Source: Neurospora intermedia
Lineage: Eukaryota; Ascomycota; Sordariomycetes; Sordariales; Sordariaceae
Length of the DNA: 64,000 nucleotides
Direction of reading: 5' to 3'
Assembly: GCA_037102815.1 (NCBI GenBank)
Contig: BTPP01000003.1
Coordinates: 5,580,001-5,644,000, forward strand
The notes under the pieces were generated by a model that was given only the letters and a program-made list of their open reading frames with translations, did not search any database and had not been told where the DNA came from. The translations under genes were made by a program, and so were the position numbers. How positions within the stretch are numbered: position 1 is the stretch's first letter; each line of letters begins with the position of its first letter. Of this stretch, positions 46,901 through 58,277 are shown one piece after another.

Positions 46901-49246
46901 AAGCGAATTTTTGAACGGGTAAACGGGCGCGGCGGGCGGCAGTGAAGAAGGAGTCTCCACTCTTTTCCCGCCCGGCCGCGTCAGATGGTGGGGCCTCGGC
47001 CGGTAAAATACATACGTACACCTTACGGCATAGCACCAGCTCTAAATATAGTGCTGCTGCGCCCCCAACCAACCTACTTTAGGTCTCAACCACCAAAAGG
47101 GAATGGAAAGCTTCGCTGCCATGCAAGGCACAGGCACGACATCGACCAACATCCAGAGCTCAGCCTTCTTCCACTTAGTCGGGTTATCACCTAGTTGAGG
47201 GCACTCACCCGTTTGCCCCTGGTGAGCCTTTTTTTTAACAGTGGCTTGGAGGGGAACCAATGGCCGCCTTGGCCGCGGGCTTGGTCTGGCTTGGTCAGTC
47301 TTGGGAGTGGGAGGGGAAAAGCCCAGACTTGCCATGACTGCCCAGCGCACGGCTTTGTGTCTGGATCACAAGAGGGGTAGGTGAGCGGGCTGACATGGGC
47401 GTGGTGGTGGCTCATGCCCATTGCGTGTGAATGGATGAAGTACTCAATAGGATGGATGGTGAAGTTGTTATCTGGTCCCGTCAGAAATAGGAAACTTCAA
47501 CCCATTCTACAAGTAGTGAAAAAATTGGAAGCATATTGGGAGCCCATCGCCGTACAATACGAACAACGATGTTGACAAGATCATGAGTGGATATAAGGAG
47601 GGGTCAACGCCAACAACAGGCGGGGATACCTTGATGCAGACTATGGGACCCAGCATCTTGGGTGCCTGATGGAGGGTCGATAAATCTGAAACGTCGACGA
47701 GGTTCCAAGCCCTACGATCCAAGGTAAGTAGTGTATCAAAAAGATGTTGACCAGCCCTGCCCAGCCCCTCGCTTCGACGTTGAGACAAATCTCCAGTAGG
47801 ATTCGTATGTGTGTCCCTCATTCGACTGCCGTTCCTCCGAAGGCCGCAAGTACTCCACCCTGATGCCGAAAAGGGTTCGTTGCTCTAAACGTCGTCTGGA
47901 GGATCAGGAACATGGATAGGAGCACAGGCCGTTGACTTTTTTTGGTGAAAGGAAAACACTCCGTCGGCCGTGACGAGTTTGCTTATTGTGTTACTTCGTA
48001 TGTCCAAATAAATCCACTTGTGGTCATCTCCCTCGTGCAAAGTCTTGAGGGTTTTGTATCGATATAACGGCTTGGCACATGTCTTTGTTGGTGAGGTCTC
48101 CGAGGTCAGTAGACATGTTTTCCCCAGACACGTGTAGATGCTTCACAGCTTTGCCATCCTATTGGGGAGGCCGTTCGAGGTATCACGGTGTATCATTACG
48201 GCTTTCACTACAAGTGTTTCTTGAAAATGCAAGCAATACGAGGTTGAACCCTCCCGTCCTCTGTCTCGTCCCGACAAACTGGAAAAGATCTCAAGGTCAA
48301 ATGGGTGGAGGGGCGGGGTAGGTAAATCTGATGACAACCAAGGCCAAAAGGTTTCATGACTGGACACTGCACTAACAAAGCTACATAGATACCTCAGCAC
48401 GACTGTCGCCTCGTTCCGCCCTTGCCTCTCTAAAAACAGTCTCAAGAGGGCGATGAAAGGGCAACGTTGATAAACATGAATCCGCGTAATAAAACCCGCC
48501 ACGTTGACGACTGGACGCGTCAGTTTACTACACCATGTAAATCATCAGGGACGGTGGCTGCTCGAGACACACACATTCGTAATGCCAGTGGAGGTCCGTG
48601 ACAGTGTGATTTATGATTTTTACAGGGCAGCTGTTTGCGGAGAATGACAGCCAAATTCCTTTAACCTCACACGGCCCGGGAACTGTACAGGTTCAACTTG
48701 TTAGTAGTACTGCGCCACCAGTTGGCCGACACAGCCCAGTTACTTGGTGCCCACAATTGCCCACCAGCTGAAGATCCTTCCATCTTTCCGGCCAACCAGC
48801 TCAGCCAGCTCAGCCATTCGCATTTTGTGATCATCTGCTGCTGTCAGCACCCGACTGACAAACAAAAACCCAAAAGCATATTTGTATGTTTTGATGGCCC
48901 TTCTTGTGTCTTGGAATTGTTCTCTTTTTTCTCATCATCTTCCTGTGTATCCCACGAATCCGATCGATTTTCCTCGAACATTTCGACTCGAGTCGACATC
49001 ATCAACAAGTCAACAATTTGGAGATACTATCGGGATAAACACCCCCGCCAAACTCTCAGCCTAACGTTAGCACGACACCTAACCCAGCGCGTTTTCCCCT
49101 CCCCCGCACGACCTGAATCGATACCGATACTGTAAAGTACAACGTCACAACCGACCGACCCACGATCCGAGCACCACTACGTACCTTACTACTAGTAACC
49201 TAGTCGTCGACGGCCGATAACAACAACTACAAAAATAACAACAAAG
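40997..49246. other. 8.2-kb intergenic stretch without recognisable genes
   Basis: Upstream regions of the divergently transcribed PPZ (-) and SUR7-like (+) genes. Many simple repeats occur: TG-rich 42019-42050, GAC/GAT triplets 42368-42420, GTCGGCGG units about 42690-42725, CCGCTG units 45189-45213, GGATGGT units about 45739-45780, TAGTG units about 45990-46010 and GGAGAC units about 46583-46605. TAGGTA copies also occur. Open frames up to 152 codons show no motifs. A long UTR, UTR introns or non-coding RNA cannot be excluded. Confidence 0.55.
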
Positions 49247-50320
49247 ATGGGTGTCGGTCGCGTGGTCTGTGTGGCCCTGCCATTCCTGCTCACAGTAGCA
49301 TCGCTAGTCGCCCTCCTAGTAGGCGGCCTAGCAGGCGTCGCCGACAAGTCCATGTACATGTTCGACGTCAACCTTTCCAATTTCTCCATCTCACTCGCCG
49401 ACGCCGGCGACCTCCTGAACCTGAACGAGTCCTCCATCCTCAAGGCCGGCGCGCAGCAGATTTTTGGCCGTGACGTCGAGGCGATTACTATCGACGACCT
49501 GACCAAGCGCGATGATTCCAACGGAGGCCTCACCAACCTGACGGCGTCCCTCCTCGGCTTCTACGACATCTACGACATCTCCCTCTGGGGCTACTGCACC
49601 ACGGCCCACAACGGCACGCGCGAGTGCACCAAGGCCAAGTTCAACTGGGCCGAGGACGCGCTCAACGGCACGCAACATGACATCAACTCGCTGCTGACCC
49701 TCACGGGCCAGAACATTACCCTGCCCAAGGAGGTCACGGACGCGTTCAAGACGTACGTCACGGCCAGCAAGTGGGCCCAGATCGTCTTCATCATCGCCCT
49801 CGTCGCGCTCGTTGTCGAAATCGTCTTTGGCATCTTTGCCAACTGCTCGCGCGTCGTTTCGTGTCTTACGTGGTTGGTCGCCGGCATCGCGGCCGTAGCC
49901 GTGTGCGGTTTCGCCGCCCTGGCCACCGGTATCTCGGTCATTGTCGTCGGCGCCGTCGAGACCGTGGCGGGCAAGTACAATGCCGAGGGCGAGTTCAACA
50001 AGCGCTTCATGGTGGCTATTTGGGTGGCTGCGGCTTTTGCGCTGGCGTCCGCCTTCTTCTGGATGTTCACCATTTGCTGCTGCGCGCCTAGCTCTCATGG
50101 TCACTCGAGCAGGAGCAGCAGACGGAGTGTCGGCATGGAGAATGAGAAGCTTATTGGTAGCCCGTATCAGCCGGTCGGTGGGTTCCATGCTCATGGTGGT
50201 GCCAATGGTAAGCCGAGCCAGGGCTTCCTTGGTGGTGGTGGTGGATATCCTAGCCAGCCGCAGCAGCAGTATGCTAAGCGCGATATGGCTTACGAGCCTT
50301 ATTCCCACCAGAGGATCTAA
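49247..50320 (+). CDS. SUR7/PalI-family four-helix membrane protein
   Basis: Single-exon 357-aa protein with four predicted membrane helices: about 6-31, 176-198, 203-238 and 253-280. A large first extracellular loop holds N-glycosylation sites (NLS, NES, NLT, NGT, NIT) and the claudin-like W..G-Y-C...C motif (SLWGYCTTAHNGTREC, Trp114, Cys117, Cys127). This is the SUR7/PalI (claudin-like) group: plasma-membrane proteins of MCC/eisosome domains, cell-wall stress or ambient-pH sensing. The cytosolic tail is Gly/Ser/Gln-rich, with a CCC cluster after helix 4 that could be palmitoylated. It has no sequence tie to its neighbours, but the Pil1 eisosome gene lies 10 kb away. Confidence 0.87.
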   Translation: MGVGRVVCVALPFLLTVASLVALLVGGLAGVADKSMYMFDVNLSNFSISLADAGDLLNLNESSILKAGAQQIFGRDVEAITIDDLTKRDDSNGGLTNLTASLLGFYDIYDISLWGYCTTAHNGTRECTKAKFNWAEDALNGTQHDINSLLTLTGQNITLPKEVTDAFKTYVTASKWAQIVFIIALVALVVEIVFGIFANCSRVVSCLTWLVAGIAAVAVCGFAALATGISVIVVGAVETVAGKYNAEGEFNKRFMVAIWVAAAFALASAFFWMFTICCCAPSSHGHSSRSSRRSVGMENEKLIGSPYQPVGGFHAHGGANGKPSQGFLGGGGGYPSQPQQQYAKRDMAYEPYSHQRI

Positions 50321-51871
50321 ATGGAGGGTGGTGAGGATGAAGGGGTGTGGTGGGTGGTGATGGATGAGCACACTTTTCTGGGTGCTGTTATGACTATCTC
50401 AGCGAGCAAAAGGTTTCTTTTTTCACTTTGCTCGCTTTATGACTTGGGGATCATCTTTTATGGGTGCATTTAACGGCGTTTGGAAAACTACTAGATGGAG
50501 AAAGGGCGTCTATGGATATACACACAGGAGGACAGTTCAGTTGTCTGCTTGTATGCCCATTTTCGTGGATGATGATGATGATACCTATTCCCTTATCGTT
50601 ACTTAGTTTCGTTTCGAGTTGCAACCTGAAATGGAGACATATCTCGTACAACTTACAGCATCCTTTCCCTTTCCGGTGAAACATGAAGATTGAACCATTC
50701 CTCAAACCTTCTTAGTGCCCCTAACTAAAACTCAAGCTTTCTCTCCCCACACGCATACACGTCACCTGTCTCTCCTGCCCCCGGCCCCGTTGAACACAAC
50801 ATATGTACGCCCTGCATAAATTAGATCCAAGGAATACCTATGTGAGTCAAATGTGCATTTCCATATGTCTCCCCGCCTTTTCTCCATTCGGTTTGTCTGT
50901 AGCGGTGATGCACATCTTCAGGGCTTGCTTGCCTGACATGGACGTCTTGGCGGAGGATCTGCTCCGCCAGTTGAAATACTGCATATGTAGGCGGAAGGAG
51001 ATGGTGAACGTTGAAATGATGTGGGGTGAAGAGACCCTTCCAAAGGGCGGGATTTCAAGACTGTGAGGCCTCCCTTCGTTTTGTAGTTGGTGTGTGTGTG
51101 TGTGACTTGAGCGTGGCTGCGGCGTGACTGGGAGTGGTCACGATGCAGGTGCAGGTGCTGTATGAAACTAGAGTAGGTACTTGCGAACAATTAATTGACA
51201 AGGGGAGAAATTTCCGGAAACGGAAGGAAAGCAAAGTTTCGATGCATGAGTTTCGATGCATGAATGTTACAAAGGTACGAAGGTGGTATACGTAGAGACA
51301 AGGTAGGTATGAGTGAAGTTTTGTATTGATTTAATAAGGTCCAGTAGCACTTGTCGAAATCTAAACAGAGGTATCAAACGTGATGGGTGCGGATAGATAG
51401 GTAGGTTGAAGAGATCACCCTTCAAGAAGAAAGAAAATGGAAAAAGAAAGAGAAGGGGTGAAGCGGGAAGAGAAAGTGAAATAAACGTATTCCTTGAATC
51501 TCGTCGAGAACTTCAAAAGTTGGAATTCTACTAACACAAGAAAACTACCTCTATTTACGAGTGGTTGGAGGAAAGGACGACGAGATCAGGAATATGTACC
51601 TGAAAAAGGAGGATGTGAAGGGTTAGGGTTGAAAGCGCTCATGGAAGAAAAAAAAAATGGAGTCACTCGTTTCACTTTGGGAATTTCCTCACCTGAGTTG
51701 TGGATTGGTCCGTCGTTCCTACCAAAGGACATCAAGGTGCCTACGACTAGGTACTTGCACAGCACAGCACAAACTCCAAGAATGGATAGCTGAAATTTAC
51801 CTGGATTCAATCATTCAACCCAGCTGACCACCTGGACGCTTTCGTTCAGTCCATCATCATCACAGCCCAAC
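50321..51871. other. intergenic between two plus-strand genes
   Basis: 3' UTR of the SUR7-like gene and promoter of the WDR6-like gene. No gene recognised. Confidence 0.6.
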
Positions 51872-54800
51872 ATGGCTCAAAACGTGCGTTCAACACCTCT
51901 TTTTTGTTCCTTCGCACATCACTCACTGAGTGCAAGAAACTCAATTGAACCTCTCACCCTCGGTTCAATATCAATCAACACCCTGTTCTCACCCGGACAC
52001 ACTGGCTAACATCATTCCACAGACATCCATCACGCACACAAATGGAAGGCTTCCCACCAAGCTCCGCCATAACTTTGTCCTCAACCCCATCACGGCCCTC
52101 GCCTTCTACCACCACCACTCCCCCGACCCGAATTCTCGCGTCTACCTCCTCGCCGCCGAAGACACCTACCTGAAAATCTACGACGTCACCACCTCCCGCC
52201 TCGTTTCCCAGATCAAAGTCTTTTACTCGCAGCCTATTCACGGTCTGTACGTCTCACCTTCACCTTTTCCTTCGACAACAACAACACCAGCAGCAGCAAG
52301 GACAACAACAGGCCAGAATGAGGATGATGAGCCGCGGGTGTTGATCTGGGGCGCGAATTCCGTGGCGGTTATTTCTCAGGGGATGGTGGATCAGCTCGTC
52401 ACGGGGTACCATGAGGGCTGTGAAGACGTGGAAGTGAAAGAGGAAAAGGCAGGTGATTGGATATATGATGGGATTTTGTTCCCACCGAAAAGGAAGCGAG
52501 GAGTAGCGGAAGGAAAAGAGGAGGGAGGAGGGAAAAGGAAAAGAAAAGTGCAAGGGGCGTTGGTGACTGCTCATAATGAGGTTGTGCCTCTTTTTATCGG
52601 GGATGACTGTCAGGTGGTGGGCTTTGGTGAGCTGACCTCGCCGTCACGACCGATTTTGTATTCGGCGAATCTGTGTTTGTTGGATGATGAACAAGAGACA
52701 CTTCTGGTGGCGGGCGGTACGGTCTTTGGGGAGATTGTCGTCTGGAAGTATTTTCTTGATGACGATGGGAGCGGCAGGGAGGGTACCTCTAGAGGGAAAA
52801 AGTTTGAAGTCCTCTACGTCTTTACCGGCCATGAGGGGTCCATCTTTGGAGTTTCCATCTCGCCGGAGATTTACTTGTCAAGCGGTCAAAAGATCAGACT
52901 GCTAGCTAGCTGCAGCGATGATCGGACGGTGCGGATATGGGATATCACCGATTCGCCGATCAGGGGTGGTACCTCTACTCTTACAGATGGTGGTTCTGGG
53001 GAAAATGATCACTCGAGGACGACATTGGCAGAAGCGAGAGAAACTGGGTTCGGAGGCAGCAACAACTCGGAAGTCAAGGTCGAAAACCAAAACGACAAGG
53101 CGAGATGTCTTGCTGTGGCTATGGGTCACGTATCGAGGATTTGGCAGGTGCGGTTCACGGGTAGGACGCAACATGGGGATGGAAGTCCGATTGAGATCCA
53201 CTCGTTCGGTGAGGATGCGACGAGGCAGAGGTGGGAGTTAACGCTGGATCAGGCCAAGTGGAAGGAGGCGCTGGAGAGGGGGTACAGTGGTGAACAAGAC
53301 ACTGCTGGGTCGTTTGGCACGCTGAAGAATTGCGGTATTGTCAGTTGTCATAACGGCAAGAATATGTGGTCGACGGCGGTGTCGGGGGGTGATGGACTGC
53401 CGACGTTGATTGCAACGGGTGGAGCGGATGGGAAGATTACTATGGCTGGTGATCAGGTGGTCGGAAATGAGGAGCAGGCGTATAGGGATATTGACGTTAC
53501 GTTGACGGTTGAGGATGTGATGAGGGTTGCTGAGGGGGTTGAAAAGGACTCGACTGCGCCGGTGGAAGGACAAAAGAAGAGCACGACGAAGAACGGGTTC
53601 CAGCGGTATGCGTTCCTGTCTGAGAACACGCTTCTCGCTACGACATCGTCTGGAAGGCTCTTGCACGGAAAAGTAGGCGAGGGTCTGACATGGAAGAACG
53701 TCCATCTGTCGGAAACCGTTCTCGCCGACCTCAAGTCTTACTACGTCGTCAAGAGCCCAGTTCAGGGGACCGCTATCCTCGGTAGTTCCAGTGGTAAAGT
53801 CTACCTCTTCCTTGAAGACGGCCACAAAGTCAAAGAACTCCACACCTTCCCCGGCAAGATCTCCGATATCCTCCTCATCGAAGGCGTCCAAGAGACCTTG
53901 CACCAAGACCAGCCCGGTGCCTGGACAGTCATCATCACCGTCCTCGGCCTCGACCACGCCCTTCTTATGACTTTCGACCCCTCCACCTCCTCCGTCACCG
54001 TCGACCCGCGCAAGATCTACCTCTCCAGCGACGACGTATCCCCCTTCATTGCCACAGCCGCTGCCTTTTGCGGGTCCAAACTGATCCTCGGCTCGCGCGT
54101 CGGTGCTGTGGCAGTCTACAAATCGACACCTGACGCTTACACCCTCGATTACTCCCGCAAGGACGCGCGCACCAAAGACGCAGTGACCTGTATCGTTCCG
54201 CTACCGGGTAGTTCGACCTCTTTTCTGACTGGCTGCCGCGATGGTCGGTATAGGATATACACCCTCACTTCCACCACTAACTCAGCCACACTGCACCTCC
54301 AACACGAAATCTCCCCTCCCCTCGGCATGATCGAAGGCGCCCACTTTACTCCCTCCTCCTCCTCGTCCGGACTCGATTTGATCATCCACGGCTTCCGCGG
54401 CAAGAACTTTGTCGTCTGGAGCGAGTCCACCCGTCAAGAGCTCACCACGGTCGAATGCGGCGGCGGTCACCGGGCCTTTGACGTCGTCTTTCCCTCTTCC
54501 GGTGGCTCTCCCGGCCCATTACGATTCATCTTCACCAAAGCCTCTGCTCTGCGATTCTACAGCCAATCATCCCCACCTCTACGAACCCTGAAAGAAGGCG
54601 GCCACGGTCGCGAGTTACGGGCCGTCGCTGCTTCTGTTTCTTCATCATCTTCAGGGGAAGTAGGGCGGTACGTAGCTACAGCTGCGGAAGATACTACCAT
54701 TCGTCTGTGGCAGTATCGGGACTCCACCTCTGCCCCTGCCCCTCCTGCTGGGAAAGAAAAAACAGAAAGGGGATTCAAACCGCTTGCGATTTTGGAGAAG

Positions 54801-55724
54801 CACAGTGCTGGTATCCAAGCCATGAAGTGGTTTGGCGAGTCGCACTTGTTGAGCAGTGCGGGGAATGAAGAGTTTTTTGTGTGGAGGATTACCAGGTTGG
54901 AATCCGAGTATGAGGCGTTGGCGGTGGTGTGCGAGAGCAAGTACCCGGATCGGTCGGCGGATGGGGATCTAAGGATTGTGGACTTTGATGTTCAGCGTTA
55001 TGGATCACAAGACGAGGAAAAGATGCTTATCAGCTTGGCGTTGAGTAACTCGACGCTGAAAAGCTACCTCTATTCAACCGACACGCAACAGTGGACGTTG
55101 CTTGCCCAAGGCCGGTACACGGGTGCTTGTCTGACGCAGATCCGGCACTTGCGCGTCGCTGACGCTGGCGAGGAGGATATTCAGGTCCTGACTGCTTCGA
55201 CGGATGGTCACGTGGCGGTTTGGTCTACTTCTGCCTCAACAACCGAGACCAAGACCGAAAAGGCAGAGTACAAGATGGTCACCCTCGCCAAGGTCCATCA
55301 GAGCAGTATCAAGGGTCTTGATCTCTCGTCATCGTCATCAGGCCAGAGCTGGCTGGTCATTACAGGCGGCGACGACAACGCTGTCCACTTTACGAACCTG
55401 CAGTATTCTGCTGGCGATAAGACGTACAGGGTGTTGAGCAGGTCGAGAGTCAAGGATGCGCATGCTGCCGGTGTGACGGGCATTTGTACCGTTAGGGAGG
55501 AGGAGGGGGAGGGGGAAGCGGTGGAGGTGGCTAGTGTTAGCAATGACCAGCGAGTGAAGCTTTGGCGGGCGGTTTGGCAGGAGGGAAGCGAGCAGCCGGT
55601 CAAGGTGACGCTGTTGGATAATCAATATAGCTCGGTGGCGGATGCTGGGGATGTGGAGGTTATCAGGGAGGGGAGAGTGATGGTGGGGGGAGTGGGTATG
55701 GAGGTTTGGGATTTTGGTGGTTAG
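51872..55724 (+). CDS. WDR6/Rtt10 (Trm734)-like WD40 protein
   Basis: Predicted 1237 aa from a 12-nt first exon (51872-51883, Met-Ala-Gln-Asn), a 139-nt intron (51884-52022) with GCTAAC before CATTCCACAG, and exon 52023-55724. Multiple WD40 repeats are visible, for example GHEGSIFGVSI..LLASCSDDRTVRIWDI (about 272-320), GHVSRIWQVRF and HGRELRAVAAS..YVATAAEDTTIRLWQY (about 864-905), with further C-terminal repeats. The layout and HGRELRAVA match WDR6/Rtt10, the partner of the Trm7 methyltransferase that 2'-O-methylates tRNA wobble position 34; endosomal recycling roles are also reported in yeast. A Lys/Arg-rich KRKR insertion lies near residue 190. The frame continues upstream to 51930 only from a non-ATG codon, so the tiny first exon is preferred. 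Confidence 0.85.
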
Positions 55725-56456
55725 AAGGTGTGGGTTGGTTTAGATAAAAGGGTATATAGAGTATTGTTGTTGTTGAGCAATGTTGCAAAGGACTTGATTT
55801 GAAGCCGGGTTGAAGTTCGTTTTGTGTTTGGTTTTGTTTTGTTTTGTTGTCTCTGCTGACGATACGGCTTGGTAGGGTGTAAATGTCCACTTACATAGTA
55901 TACGCCAAAGCACTAACAGTAGCGTTGGCTATGCGAGGCCAATTTCAAGCAAGTAAGATGTTCGCAGTGAAAGGGAACATCTCTAAATTCTTAGGAGACA
56001 TTAATATTATTACTTTGAAAAATTTTGTGAAAATAATCCACGTAACTAAAATCTAGAAGTCCTGGGGTTGAAGAGACAGTTAACCAAGTGCTAAAGTGAC
56101 GACTTTCAGGGCATCGTTGAACTGCCCCACCCGCAGCTCCACCATCCAATCAAACCCCGATAAACAAAATTCCTCCAAATCCGGGGTTGTGCACGGCCCA
56201 CTCTTCAATGCTTTGTGCTGTGCGGGCCGGCGGGGCCTGGGCGTCCGTCCGATTTGACGGGCATTTTTGAGCTCCATAACCGCGACCGACCGACCGTCCA
56301 CCTTGAACACAATCCCGCGAACCCGCCCGCCTAGCCGGCTCCGTCCACTCACTTTCGACTCGATCGATCGACCGAGTGTGTGGTGTCGTCGTCCGCCGTC
56401 TTCCCAACCAACCACCATCCATTCAACACCACACCACACATCAACAACCACCGACC
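55725..56456. other. intergenic
   Basis: 3' UTR of the WDR6-like gene and promoter of the next gene. No gene seen. A short AT-rich patch lies at 55975-56050. Confidence 0.6.
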
Positions 56457-57692
56457 ATGAACCGTCAGGTGGTTACCTCCACCCTAGGCCGGCGGGGTGT
56501 CGCCAGCACCATTCTCAACGCCCAGCAGCAGCAGCAGCAGCAGCGTCCCTTGTCCTCCACCACCACCCGATGCGCCGCCGCCGAAGACGATAATAAGAAG
56601 CCCGCTCCTCGCGCCGCCCCCGGTCCCATTAGCGCCAGCCGCCAAAAGTCCGAAGCCGCCGTCGGCAAGCTCACCCAGCTTCGCGGATCTTTTACCTCCC
56701 TGACCAACGACAACTCCTTCCACAAGACCCTTCCCGCCGGTGCCCGCGACGCCCGCCGTCTCGCTGCCGCTCCCATCGCTGGCAAGGGCGCTGGTGCTGG
56801 TGCCGTCGCTCCCCTCGGTAGTGGTGGTGCGTCCGGCGCTCCCAAGGTCATCAACGTCCGTTCCCTCAAGGGCACCCTCGGTGGTTCTCGCGCCGGTGGA
56901 AACATCCCCGGCGCCGTCGCGCCAGGCGCTGCTCTCCGTCCTCGCTTTGCCGCTGGTGCCGGTCCTGGTGCTGCCGGTCGTCCGCGCTTCGGTGCTGCCG
57001 CTTCCCCCGGTACCCCCGGTGCCACTGGCGCGCGTAGACCCCCCTTCGGCGCCCGCCGCGCCCGTCCCGCAGGCGACAAGAAACGCTCCGGATCCGGAGG
57101 AGAAAAACGCTCGCGAGGCGACGACTACGACGCGCCCCCCACCGAAGAAGAGAAGGCCTTCTTGCGGGGTCTCGAACAAGGCAAAGTAACCGAATACGTC
57201 CCCAAGCTCACGCCCGATACACTTTTGGGGTACGGACCCCCCTTGGCAACCGACGCGGCGCTGGGGAAAGTCGAGTCAGCAATGCGCACGATGCGGATCT
57301 TGGGCGGCGGATTGCCGTTCAACGATCAGTCGGGCGTCACGAGCGATCCGACGGCTATCAAGCACCGGTACGTGCACGAGAAGAAGCCTGTGTTTTTCTC
57401 AAGTGTGGAGGAGAAGGAGTGGGTGAGGGAGTCGTTGGATAAGTTTGCTGTTAGTGAGGGGCCGGAAGGCAAGACTAAAAACAAAATTTTGGAGACGAGT
57501 GTTCTGGGGAGGTATGAGGAACCTAAATATGTGGAGGGGTTGCATGAGACGGTGAAAATGGTGGAGAAGTATCAGGGCGGAACGTTCAGTTATGCGCCGA
57601 GTGATGCGGACAAGTTTAACAGGAAGTTGAACCAGTTGCTTGCTGCTGGTTTGCCGAGGGCTGCTCCGGCTCCGGCTCAGAACAAGGCGTAA
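56457..57692 (+). CDS. mitochondrial protein, possibly a small-subunit mitoribosome component
   Basis: Single-exon 411-aa protein. The N-terminus is a likely mitochondrial presequence (Arg/Ser/Thr-rich, no acidic residues before about residue 40) and includes a Gln7 run from CAG repeats. A Gly/Ala/Pro/Arg-rich middle (about 95-215) is followed by a conserved-looking C-terminal part: TEEEKAFLRGLEQGKVTEYVP, DTLLGYGPPLATD, KHRYVHEKKPVFFSS and YAPSDADKFNRKLNQLL. The C-terminus reminds me of fungal Rsm28/mS46-type mitoribosomal proteins, but this is a memory-based guess. It neighbours the mitochondrial recycling factor gene, convergently arranged. ATG 56457 is the first in-frame ATG; upstream in-frame codons have no ATG. 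Confidence 0.7.
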   Translation: MNRQVVTSTLGRRGVASTILNAQQQQQQQRPLSSTTTRCAAAEDDNKKPAPRAAPGPISASRQKSEAAVGKLTQLRGSFTSLTNDNSFHKTLPAGARDARRLAAAPIAGKGAGAGAVAPLGSGGASGAPKVINVRSLKGTLGGSRAGGNIPGAVAPGAALRPRFAAGAGPGAAGRPRFGAAASPGTPGATGARRPPFGARRARPAGDKKRSGSGGEKRSRGDDYDAPPTEEEKAFLRGLEQGKVTEYVPKLTPDTLLGYGPPLATDAALGKVESAMRTMRILGGGLPFNDQSGVTSDPTAIKHRYVHEKKPVFFSSVEEKEWVRESLDKFAVSEGPEGKTKNKILETSVLGRYEEPKYVEGLHETVKMVEKYQGGTFSYAPSDADKFNRKLNQLLAAGLPRAAPAPAQNKA

Positions 57693-58277
57693 GGAGGAGG
57701 CGTAAGGAGATGGCGTAAGGGGGGACTAAGACTGGGAGGAATGGGAGGGATGGAAGGGGAGGTTGATGTAAAAACAGATAGAAGAAGAGGACTGGGATAG
57801 AAGTGGTCCAGTTTGTAACATTATGAATACCCGTATTGGCTGTCTTCTTGTGCCTGGGGAAAACGAGGGTGTGTGAAAGTCTTGTGCGGTATCTTCAACT
57901 TGGTGCCTTGGTTGTGCCCAAAACTTTACAAGACATATTGCTCTATTGGTATGGGTTGACTTGACATACACTTTACCATGCGATGTTCAGAAAGAAACCG
58001 AGGAAAAGATGGGATCGGGTTTATGGGATGCTCAGCTCCAGTCGTACACATTCAGAGTCTATTAGTAAGTCAAGTACAATAAAGTCCAACCTTTGAATGC
58101 ACACAGTGAACAGTAGCATTCACCCAAACAACAGCTCACACGAACTCTTAACTTGTCGTCTCAAGCAACTACAGTACAAACCCAATGGTATTCCGACTCC
58201 ATACCAGGACAAGCCAACTCGACAATGTCCCAAGCACACAAAGATAATAATACACAAGAACCTTCCATCCTCCAAAC
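57693..58277. other. convergent 3' intergenic region
   Basis: Between convergent stops. Probable 3' UTRs only. Confidence 0.6.

Noticed and set aside
49391-50371. 326-codon minus-strand frame opposite the SUR7-like gene
   Set aside because: Arg/His/Asp-rich antisense shadow of a strongly codon-biased gene.
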